In this document: positions 1 through 9,017 of the stretch, piece by piece
Layout: each line of letters begins with the position of its first letter
How positions within the stretch are numbered: position 1 is the stretch's first letter
Assembly (NCBI GenBank): GCA_000277445.1
Contig: AJWJ01000147.1
Span: forward strand, 1-45,444
Length of the DNA: 45,444 bases
Direction: 5' to 3'
Source: Polysphondylium violaceum
Lineage: Eukaryota; Evosea; Eumycetozoa; Dictyosteliales; Dictyosteliaceae
The notes under the pieces: model-generated
Databases searched by the model: none
Seen by the model: the letters and a program-made list of their open reading frames with translations, nothing else
Told to the model about the DNA's origin: nothing
Position numbers and translations under genes: made by a program

Positions 1-138
1 AATTTACTACAATGAAATTATAAATAAACAATAGGTTGGGAGGTTGTGTTGGTGAGATTATTGTGATGAGATTATGATTAAAATGTATTGATACATTGTT
101 ACATTATATATTCTTTTCTATTACTTGGTGTGGTTAAC

Positions 139-1571
139 TTATTTGGATTCCAACTCTCTAATTTTGGCGTCCTTTTTGACGATTTCAGATTCTAAATAAG
201 AAACACGAGTCTTGAGTTTTTCATATTCTTCACGGAGCTCTTTTTCATTCTTTGGACCTTCTTCTTGTTTGACAGCGACTGGTTTGAATTCAGTGGATGG
301 TTTTTTGGCGACGAAACCGTTGGCCAAAGAGATGAGTTTTGGTTCAGCGTTGGCACCGTTGGACCAGGCGTCGGCGGTGAGGACGGCTTCACCAGCGTAG
401 CAGTCTGGATAGATATCGTCTTGGAAGATATCGGATTTTCTTGGTACACGGAAAGAGATTGGTTCGCAAGCGTTTGGAGTGGCTTTGATGGCACGGGCAA
501 TTTCACATTCAGCAGTGTTGAGGGCACGTTTTGGAACGAAGCAAAGACCACGTTGTGGGCTGGCAGATTTGTATTCGGACAAGTAATGGAAGTATGGGGC
601 TTCATCAACCATTTCGTAGTATCTAATGTTACCATCACCCTTACCGGCTAAATAGAGGATACTGTTGTCAGAGTCGTAGAATGGCATCAAGAGACCAGAG
701 GCGGAATCGATGGTGCTAGAAGTGAGGGCTTCAGCCATGTTTCTTGGATCCCAGATCTTGAGTTCTCTTTCAGAGGTCTTGGAGAAACCGACGGTGAGGA
801 CGTTTTGTTTGACCCAGACAGCTCTAGAGTTTTTAACACCTTGATGGCAGATGACTTCAGAGACAATAGCGTTGCTTCTTGGATCGAAAACACGAGCTTT
901 CTTGTCTTTGCAGGTGGTGACGACTTGGCTACCGTTAGAGTTCCATTCAACAGAGAGAATGATATCTCCGTGACCGTCGACAGTGTGGATGTTTTTGCCT
1001 TGTTCGATATCCCAGGTCTTGACAGTCAAATCACCAGAAGAGGTGATCAAGACATTGTTGGCGACTGGATTGAATGAACAGGTACCAACCTTTCTCTTGT
1101 GACCGCTGAGGGTTTGGAGTGGCTCAGTGATGTTGGCGGTTGGACCGTCTTCTGGAATACCCCAAATCATACCGTAACCGTCTTCGGAAACAGAGGCAAC
1201 CAATTGTTCGTTGAATGGGTGGAAAGCAATATCCAAAACGGCGGCTTTGTGACCACTGTATAATGGAAGGTTGGCTTGGGTCTTTCCTTGGTTTTCAAAT
1301 GGAATAACAGCGAATGAACCACCACCACCGGCATCCCAGATAACACCTAAGTATTTGGTGTTGGCAGCAACGTAATTGCTATCCCAAGCAGATTTGGTAA
1401 CTTTTAAATTTTGATAGGTTTCTTCCTTTTTGGCTTGTTGGCCAAAAACATGACGATATTTGGATGATCTAACAACACGTGACACTATATTTAGTAATGA
1501 TTATTAGTATTTATATTCTATTTATTTTGCATATGTATGTTTTAATATAGAAAGTTTTTCATAAAATTACT
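139..1571 (-). CDS. corA: Coronin (actin-binding WD40 protein)
   Basis: Coronin binds F-actin and works with Arp2/3 and cofilin in cortical actin turnover, phagocytosis and motility. The 448-residue protein opens with the family signature SRVVRSSKYRHVF, continues as a seven-bladed WD40 propeller (for example SGHKRKVGTCSFNP, TSSGDLTVKTWD, ATCK-like KDKKARVFDPR), then the conserved post-propeller stretch SFRVPRKSDIFQDDIYPDC, and ends in a short coiled coil (about residues 415-448, KNEKELREEYEKL onward). It is close to my memory of D. discoideum CorA along its whole length. The main exon is 1484..139. No ATG is in frame at the 5' end: the first complete codon reads GTG and lies directly after an intron-like TAAATATAG. 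The best model puts the A of the start codon at 1571, a GTAATT donor at 1570 and an acceptor AG at 1486-1485, giving A|TG. Identity is near certain; the split start is a deduction. Confidence 0.93.
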
Positions 1572-2921
1572 AAATATATATTGGATTCATTTTATGTTGT
1601 GTTGCACACCACACTACTACTACTTGTGTCATCTATTACTATTTCATCATAATTGCTCTTGAATATCACCCTTTTTATGAAATTTACTTTTTCCGGAACT
1701 ATGACTACTTGTGCTGCATGTAGTGCGGGTGTGTATAATATGAAATCCAAATATAAATAGTAATATATGAAAACAAAAAGTATTATATATAATAATAAAC
1801 CTATAGGTGAAGATATTACTTTTTGAAAAAGATAATGATCAAACTTTTTTTTTGGAATTATATATCAAACCTAAAAAAAATTGCAAAAAATAATTTTGTG
1901 ACAAAAAAAAAAAAAAAAAAAAAAAAAAAAACATGGGTTTTTCACACCCATTTCAAACACACCCAAGCCTATTGATTTATTTTAAAAATTTACATGGTGG
2001 GTCATTTTTTCTCCTGAATTTTTTTTTTTTCAAATCTTTTCTGATCGCACCCAAAATAGATGATTAAAATGAGATGTTGCAGTGATTAATTACAACTAAA
2101 TTATAATATCATCTCTGTGATAATATTTTATTTATTTTGTATTAAAATCTTGAATAATATTACATTATATTTTATTACACTTAAACAAGTACATTTCAAG
2201 GTAGATAATTGGAAAAAAAAATCAATCACCAATTCCCACGGGTGGTGTGGGTTATGTTGTGAATGACTATTTTATTTTTTCTTTTTTTTTTTTAATTTTG
2301 GCTCAAATATTTTTGAACATCAACAGAACTTTGACCAGACTTTCTGGGCCTCGCAAGTGGATAAATCAATGAAAATTAGATTACATAGATTGGTGTTTTT
2401 GATTATTTAATAATTTTTTTATTTATTTTTCGTACAAATGACATAGACTAGTGGATTATCTAATCTATGGATAGTATGTGTGGTGAGAGAGTGAAAAGTG
2501 AGTGCCTTGTTGTTGTGTGTCACAAGGTGGCTGTATGATTATATACACATGAAACTATAATCACAAGTGTATTGAGTGTTTATATATAAGATTGGTAGAG
2601 TATTTAAAAAAGTTTGTTTGTTTGTTTTGTTTGTGTCTTGATTTCTAAACAAAAGAAAGGAATTGAGTGTGTGCATCTGAGACGAGGTCCAAGAATATAA
2701 ATCCATTGTGTGTTTTGCTGATTGATCATCTGTATTGATTGATGTGGGGTGTACAATAAGCCAAGCACACATCCATCATCAGCATCTGTCATCATTACAT
2801 TACTATTACTGATATCATTATTATTCTGGTGGTGTTAAGAGAGTGTGTCTGTGTAGATTGGTTCTTTCAATGTTTATATTCAAAAACAAACAAAAACTAT
2901 ATATTATCTGTGTGTATGCAT
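1572..2921. other. Gene-free upstream region of coronin
   Basis: No credible coding exon was seen. It holds a 29-base A run (1903-1931) followed by paired G-box-like elements in opposite orientation (GGGTTTTTCACACCC near 1935-1949, further CACACCC copies to about 1967). A second GCGGGTGTG lies near 1726. In dictyostelids such G/T-rich boxes are bound by GBF in developmental promoters, so these may regulate coronin; that is inference. Short open frames near 2539-3104 are low-complexity and not protein-like. Confidence 0.5.
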
Positions 2922-3203
2922 TTAGTTGTCTTTGGCGTTGATGGCATCTTGAACATTTACATCATAACCAACAACATAACCAATATAGGAGCTTTGACCA
3001 ACAGCTTCACCGATAGTCCAACCCATGACACCATAGATGGCGGCAGTACCAACAGTTTTGGCATCACCAACAGTGATTTCTTTTGGAGCTTTAGCTTTTG
3101 CTAAAAAGTAGTTGAAATCAGATTTAATGTTGGCTGATGAATATCTAGTCTTTAAAAAGTTGAAGGCTTCAGTAGCCAATGCTTGCCAGTTTGATGGGGC
3201 CAT
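2922..3203 (-). CDS. Mitochondrial ATP synthase subunit g
   Basis: Predicted 93-residue small membrane subunit of the F1Fo ATP synthase (Atp20 in yeast, ATP5MG/ATP5L in animals), which helps dimerise the complex and shape cristae. Its C-terminal membrane segment, WTIGEAVGQSSYIGYVVGYD, carries the family's diagnostic GE-x-x-G-x-x-x-x-x-GY pattern (compare GEIIGKRGIIGY in animals). Upstream is a helical region with KAKAPKE and a Gly/Ala-rich segment. The start MAPSNWQAL at 3203 is preferred over longer in-frame readings, because those run into Phe-rich translated promoter homopolymer. No intron. The family call rests on one motif and overall length. Confidence 0.72.
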   Translation of the reverse strand: MAPSNWQALATEAFNFLKTRYSSANIKSDFNYFLAKAKAPKEITVGDAKTVGTAAIYGVMGWTIGEAVGQSSYIGYVVGYDVNVQDAINAKDN

Positions 3204-3472
3204 TTCTATATTATGATGATTTAATATGTAGAGTGTGAAAAAAATAAAAAAAAAATAAAAAAAAAACTTTTTAACGCTGAGCGCACTGAGCAAAAAATTA
3301 ATGCGTGGATGTGCACAAAAATCAAAAAAAAAAAACAAAAAAAAAGAAAAAAAAAAAATTCATCACCTCGCAGATTTTTTCGAAAAAGTAACGTTTTTTA
3401 ATTAAATTAAAGAAGTCAGTTTATGAGTTGTTATTATATGTACACTATCAATTGAGTTTGCGTATATGATTG
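3204..3472. other. Promoter of the subunit g gene / 3' end of the CECR2-like gene
   Basis: A short spacer with long A/T runs and an island of higher GC about 65-100 bases upstream of the subunit g start (near 3268-3315), containing a repeated GAGC-type element (GCTGAGCGCACTGAGC) and CACGCATTAA on the gene strand. The island stands out from the AT-rich surroundings and is a plausible core promoter element. Confidence 0.35.
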
Positions 3473-5098
3473 TTATGTATCATCACCATCATCGCCACCG
3501 TCATCATCATCATCATCATCATCTTGTTCTTCTTGATAGACATCTTCTGCCTCGTGTTGCAAATCCTCTGCTTGCTCTTCTTCATATTGTTCTTCTTGCT
3601 CTTGTTGTTCCTCCTTTTCTTCTTCATCAACATCAACAACATTCTCTTCTTCTTCTTCTTCATCCTCTTCTTCTTCTTCTTCTTCTTGTTGTTGTTTTTG
3701 TTTTTTTCGTGAATCAAATGGAATGGGAAGACCGTTTTCATCATAGGTTCTTGAAATGATTTGTCTACCGCTTGTTGTAAACTTTATCTCTGGAGCAATG
3801 GTACCATTTCTTTTTTGACGTCTGGTGGTAATGGTGCTTTGATTGTTGCCGTCTTGGTCGTCGTCTTCGTCGTCAGAGTTGTTTGTGAAATTGTAATTTA
3901 TTGTTCTATTGTTATTACGTGGTCTGAGATGAATGTGATGATAGCCAGTGGTGTCTTGTTGATCGTTTTCAATGAATTTCTGTTGTTCCATCTTTTTGAG
4001 ATTCATTTCCAAGAGACGGAGTGATTTCCATTCCTTGGGGGCGGTGGTCACTGGCACCGATCTTTGTATCTTTCTCTTACGAGTGGTGATTTTACTCAAC
4101 ACCTGAGGCATTACAAGTGACATGTTTTTGTATAGTTCAATTTCATCGTCGATTTTAGAGTTTTCATATTTACTTATCATCTGCTCCCACTCCTCTTTGG
4201 TCTGGCAAACTATTTCCCACTTGGAGGGTATTGATTTCTTTCTGTTGCCATTAAACACTCCTATAATGGTTTCTTTGTACAGTATATTCTCTCCAAAATA
4301 CCAATAATATTCATTTTCATTGATAACTGCTATAGGATATGATCTCTATATATATGTGTGTTGATAGATAACAGAGTTAATATCTGACTGAATAGATCGA
4401 GATATAGATATAGATCGCTAGATATAAAATATGACATACTAAATTATCAGGATCATTTGTAGTTTCTTCTTGAACAAATGATTGTACTTGTCTTGATTTG
4501 GATAGATTCCAATCACAACATGCTTTGAGAATGTATACTCTATCTTGTGCACATAGTTTTGAATATTGATTTTGATCATCGCTTTCAATCGATTCATAGG
4601 GACTCTGTTTACGATTCTCAAACTGATCAAAATAAACTAATCTTGTTTGTTTCTCTACTTCGTTTCTAACGGCTGCTTGCCAATTGTTTGCAAATCTAGG
4701 TTGAATGAATCCCTTTAACAGCTTTGAAAATATCTCTGATGTAAGCTCTGTATATTTGGTTGGATGCAAAATGATATTCTCTACATCCTCTATATTGATA
4801 ATCTTTAATCCCAACGGTTGTTTAAAAAAGTTTAAGTAATGAAATATCGAAGCCACTTCCCACATTGATCTAATTAAACTTGTATCTATACACAATACAA
4901 TATAAACATAGTACTGCTATTAATAGAATGAACAAAATCATATGATATAACACAAACACATTTACCATCATCGATAGGATTAGAAGGTGGTGTAGTGCCA
5001 CCACTATTAGTTGGACTACTTGTGGTAGTAGTAGTAGTAGTAGTAGTAGTTGTGGTTGTTGCTGTATTAGTGCTCATCGCGTGGGAGTTCACCTGCAT
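3473..5098 (-). CDS. CECR2-like DDT/WHIM-domain chromatin protein
   Basis: Three-exon gene: exon 1 5098 (or 5077)..4966, exon 2 4885..4440, exon 3 4345..3473. All joins keep frame (G|AT gives Asp; TTA|AGA). The protein is about 476-483 residues. After a Thr-rich leader comes a DDT domain (SMWEVASIFHYLNFF; KYTELTSEIFSKLLKGF), a WHIM-type segment (DRVYILKACCDWNLSKSR), then ENEYYWYFGENILYKE and KWEIVCQTKEEWEQMISKY. That order matches CECR2, the accessory subunit of ISWI remodelling complexes, including the following ELYKNMSLVMPQVLSKI. The C terminus is an acidic Glu/Asp tract. CECR2 in animals has a bromodomain downstream; none is present here. The second Met (MSTNTAT, 5077) is the likelier start. 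A nuclear ISWI partner is inferred from the domains. Confidence 0.75.
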
Positions 5099-5324
5099 GA
5101 CAATATTTTGCTATTGTCGTTACAAAAAATAAAAAAATTATGCGCGTAAAATGGTGTGCGCCAAATGAAAAAGCTTTGCATATTTTGAATTTATATTTTG
5201 AATTTATATTTTATTTGTACAGAGATAATATTAGGATAGTATAGTATAGGGTTAAGAGGGATACATTTCACAATCTAGGCCAGACAAGACCAGGACAGGA
5301 AGATAGGTGGGGTTGGTTGATTGT
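5099..5324. other. Promoter of the CECR2-like gene
   Basis: Short spacer between the CECR2-like start and the HPr-like 3' end. It contains GC-rich motifs ATGCGCGTAAAA and GTGTGCGCC (about 5137-5165) in an AT-rich setting, and a 14-base direct tandem duplication (TTTTGAATTTATAT twice, about 5180-5207). Nothing coding is seen. Confidence 0.35.
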
Positions 5325-5585
5325 TTACTTGAATTCTTCCATTAAGGCAGCTAATCTTCTGCAAGCAGCTTGCTCATCTTCACCAATTGCATAGATGTTG
5401 ACCATGACACCTCTGTGCAAATCGAGTGATTGTAATTTAAATAAGCTTTTTCCATTGGCAGATTTACCATGAATGGTTACAGTGATTTCTGAATTAAAAC
5501 GTTTGGCTTCGTTTACAAAAGTAGCTGCATTTCTGGTGCTGAGACCACTTGGACTTCTGATTCTAGCTTGTTTGAGATATGTCAT
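5325..5585 (-). CDS. HPr-like protein (PTS phosphocarrier fold) lacking the active-site histidine
   Basis: An intronless 86-residue protein that aligns without a gap, offset by one residue, along the whole of bacterial HPr (PtsH). From memory of E. coli HPr, about half the positions are identical. Matching blocks are SEITVT, GKSA, KSLFKLQ, and GEDEQ followed by LMEE near the end. HPr carries phosphate from Enzyme I to sugar permeases through His15 within GLHTRP. Here that motif reads GLSTRN: Ser16 replaces the catalytic His and Asn19 the following Pro, while Arg18 is kept. The regulatory serine (Ser46 in bacteria) is retained as Ser47 in GKSLFKL. Classical phosphotransfer is therefore not expected; the state resembles Bacillus Crh (Gln15, Ser46 kept). 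No Enzyme I or HPr kinase gene lies nearby. Ancestral transfer from bacteria is inferred. It sits between intron-bearing eukaryotic genes, which argues against contamination. Confidence 0.88.
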   Translation of the reverse strand: MTYLKQARIRSPSGLSTRNAATFVNEAKRFNSEITVTIHGKSANGKSLFKLQSLDLHRGVMVNIYAIGEDEQAACRRLAALMEEFK

Positions 5586-6844
5586 TTTATTATTTTTGTT
5601 GTTGGTATTTTTATTAATTTAAACAATGTTTTATTGTTGATGATGATTTTAATTAAAATAGAATTGTGATTTAATATTTATATCTATTTAAAATTAAGTT
5701 CTATTTTGTTGTGGTTGTTGTTGTTGTTGATATTGGATTATTTATACTTTAAATTTTATTTATTTAATATAATCACATTTCCAAACACTAGATATCTTGT
5801 GTTAACTACACACCACACACCACTTTACCACTACACCCAAAGTACTTATCAGGTAAATTAAGGGACATCAGTATTTACCAGCCAACCAGCCAACAACAAC
5901 AGTAGGATTTGAATATCTCAAATAGTGGTTTTACAAATTCCATGTGTGGGCGTTGTAGGATTGTAGAAGTGGTTTTATCTCACTGATAAAAAGTAAACAC
6001 TAAGCATAAAAGGGAACAACTAATCATTCAAAGTGTTTTTTTATTGATCTCACCCCACCACACCCAAACACACAACACCACTAAAATTCGTTTATTTAAA
6101 TTTATTAAATCTAGTTAATAAAAGTGGTTTTGTATAAACAACAACAACTTAAATCTATCTCTTCTCTGTCCTCTGTCCCTTTACTACTCCTAACACACAC
6201 AGGTATTTAATTGATTAGATGGAAAAAGTATTAAAATAAAAAGGTAGTATCACGTCAGTGATTTTGATACCAATTAGATGCATATACAATATCACATCAT
6301 GAATCTAGTATCACATATATCATGAATGTAACCTATCACCCCCCGCACATACAACCATGATATGTGGTTTTAGAAATACATAGGTTTCATATGTGTGTGC
6401 CTTGCTGAAAATTCGATGATTGATCAAACAATAATTTTTTTTCAGTTTTTCACAATTGGAAATCTCAAAAAATGTTTTCCCTTGAAAATTAAAAAATAAA
6501 AGTTTTGTTTATAATAACAGAGATAAATAATAGAATGATGATCATTATCACTGAATATGTTTAAATATTCTAAAATATAGATAAATTGACAATAATCATC
6601 ATAGTGGCAAAGATGCGGAGTAGGGAATACACGTTTTACATACAGAAATGTATACTGGGATTTTACATTTCATTTCGATTTGATTGGAAATTTATAAAAA
6701 TTAAAAAATTTTAATTTAATTTTTTGAAGATTTTTGGGTTTTTTCAATTGTCCCCCCCTCCTCCACAAGATTTTTTTTCTTTTTTTTCTTTTATCATCAC
6801 TTTGTTGTTTGTTGTTGTTCATCATCATAAACATCATCATCATT
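5586..6844. other. Divergent promoter region between HPr-like and GABA transaminase genes
   Basis: About 1.26 kb without coding signal. It holds CA-rich clusters with G-box-like CACCC motifs near 5805-5840 and 6050-6085, and an AT-rich remainder with T runs just before the transaminase start. No RNA gene was recognised. Confidence 0.5.
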
Positions 6845-8594
6845 ATGAATACATCTAAATTATTATCCACTATTTCCAAATACCAAGGTATGTCATACTG
6901 TATAGATTTACTAGTTCCACATAATCTTTAGTCGCGCACTACACATCAGAACCACCACCACCACCACTACCACCACAGACACAGATAATCTTTAATCGTA
7001 TCTTTATGTCATCTCATCACTATTATAATAATGATCTCATTTTAAATAAAACAACAATACTAATTGGGAAATAAATAAAATACTCACTAAAGGAGTTAGA
7101 TCATTTGCTTCAAGTATTCCCAAAACCCCAACACCTGATTTTCCAGGAGAATACAAAGAGCCAGTATTAAAGACTGCCAATATCCCAGGTCCACAATCAA
7201 TTGCTTTATCTGCAAAATTAAATAAACTCCAAGATCCAAGAGCTGCCCACTTTTTTGCTGATTATGCGTAAGTGTATTAAACAATTCTATTCCCTTAATA
7301 AATACTAACAACAGCAATAATTAGCAATTCACGTGGTAATTATATTGCAGATGTTGACGGTAATATTTTATTAGATCTTTATTGTCAAATTGCATCAATT
7401 CCAATTGGTTACAATAATCCAGAATTAATTAAAGCAGCCAAATCTGATAAATGGGTGTCTGCCATTATCAACAGACCATCTTTGGGTGTCCTTCCACCAA
7501 AAGATTGGCCCGCTTTGATTGAAAATTCATTTATGCAAGTTGCCCCCAAAGGTTTACATCAAATCTTTACCGCTATGTGTGGTTCATGTGCCAACGAATG
7601 TGCATACAAAGCTGTCTTTATGCATTACCAACACGTCAAACGTGGCGGTGCCCCATTCAGCCCAGAAGAGCTCTCATCTTGCATGTCAAACAAAGCTCCA
7701 GGTTCCCCATCCCTTTCCATCCTTTCATTCAAAAAAGGTTTCCACGGTAGAACCTTTGGTACCCTCTCCACCACCAGATCCAAAGCCATCCACAAACTCG
7801 ATATTCCAGCTTTTGACTGGCCAGCTGCCACCTTCCCCCAACTCAAATATCCATTGGATAAATATGTAAAAGAAAACAGAGAGATTGAAGACCAATGTCT
7901 TGCCGAAGTCGAACATCTCATCAAGACCTGGCACATCCCTGTCGCCGGTCTCATTGTCGAGCCAATCCAAGCTGAAGGTGGTGACAATCACGCCACTCCA
8001 TACTTTTTCCAAGGCCTCCGTGACATCACCAAGAGACACGGTGTCTCTATGATTGTCGATGAAGTCCAAACTGGTATGGGTGCCACTGGTAAATTCTGGG
8101 CCCACGAACACTGGAACCTCACCTCCCCACCCGATATCGTCACCTTCTCCAAAAAGATGCAAGCCGCCGGTTTCTACCACAACATTGACTACCGTCCCTC
8201 TGAATCCTACCGTAACTTTAACACCTGGATGGGTGATCCCGTCAGAGCCTTGGAATTGGAAGTCGTTGTCGAACAAATTAAAAAGAACCATTTACTCGAC
8301 ACTGTCAACATCACCGGTGACTACCTCATGAAAGGTTTGAATGACTTCCAAGTCAAATATCCACACCTTGTAAAGAACCTCAGAGGCCAAGGTACTTTTG
8401 TCGCCTTTGATTTACCCTCTGGTGCCGATCGTGATGCAGTCGTCAACTCTTTACGTTTGAAGGGTGTTGAAACTGGTGGCTGTGGTGTCGATGCAATTAG
8501 AATGAGACCCATGCTCGTTGCCCAACCATACCACATTGCTCAATTCTTTGACAGATTCGATGCCACCTTACAAGAATTCTCTAAAAAGAAATAA
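6845..8594 (+). CDS. gabT: 4-aminobutyrate (GABA) transaminase, mitochondrial
   Basis: A PLP enzyme that converts GABA plus 2-oxoglutarate to succinate semialdehyde plus glutamate in the GABA shunt. Three exons: 6845..6887, 7093..7267, 7325..8594 (GTATGT and GTAAGT donors), giving 495 residues, typical of the family. The N terminus MNTSKLLSTISKYQGVRSFA is basic and Ser-rich, a likely mitochondrial presequence. Eukaryotic-type features are the CGSCANE motif that ligates the inter-subunit [2Fe-2S] cluster in pig GABA-T, IVEPIQAEGGDNH, the PLP-binding Asp in IVDEVQTGMG, and the Schiff-base lysine in TFSKKM (about residue 350). The C-terminal GGCGVDAIRMRP is also conserved. The small first exons were placed by homology (ANIPGPQS, YIADVDGNILLDLYCQI). 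The large exon is noticeably C-rich at third positions compared with its neighbours, suggesting high expression. Confidence 0.95.
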
Positions 8595-9017
8595 GCTCTT
8601 GACCATCTCTCAAACTTTGTTGTTATTATAGAATTACAATCAATCATATATCATATATATATATCTAATAAAAAAGTTAATTAATCTCATTTTATTTATG
8701 ATGATTGGACCAATGAGATCAGATTTCTTTTTTGTGGACCCCACCACACTTTTGTGTGGATTGTTTTTACAGTATTTTTTTTTTTTTTTATTGTCTTTTT
8801 TGTGAAAAAAAGTGGATGTGGATCGCAAAAATATCCAAATCAATCATAGGGATCAGGCGGTTGTGTGTGTTCTTTGACCTTTTTTATTTATTTTAAAATT
8901 TAGATTTGATCAGTTTATAGTGTGTTTGTGTGTGTTGTGTTTTATTTAGTATTCATTATCTCTGTAGCAGCTAGCACATTGTAGTGTGTGTTTAGAATAA
9001 GCAACAACAACAACACA
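8595..9017. other. Spacer between GABA transaminase and RhoGEF genes
   Basis: Downstream of the transaminase stop is AT-rich 3' flank; upstream of the RhoGEF are GT repeats (about 8860-8990) and T runs. No gene seen. Confidence 0.5.

Noticed and set aside
3466-3759. Open frames of about 80-98 residues opposite the acidic tail of the CECR2-like gene
   Set aside because: They are antisense or frame-shifted readings of the same low-complexity GAA/GAT repeats and consist of His or Leu runs.
5325-5585. Bacterial contamination as the source of the HPr-like gene
   Set aside because: It is flanked on both sides by intron-bearing amoeba genes in continuous AT-rich dictyostelid spacer and has host-like codon use.
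7625-8291. Long antisense open frames across the GABA transaminase exon
   Set aside because: They arise from the C-rich third-position codon bias of the sense strand; no family similarity is visible.
8988-9017. GTG start ten codons upstream of the RhoGEF ATG
   Set aside because: A eukaryotic gene should start at the ATG at 9018, which directly follows CAACAACAACAACACA, a typical leader.
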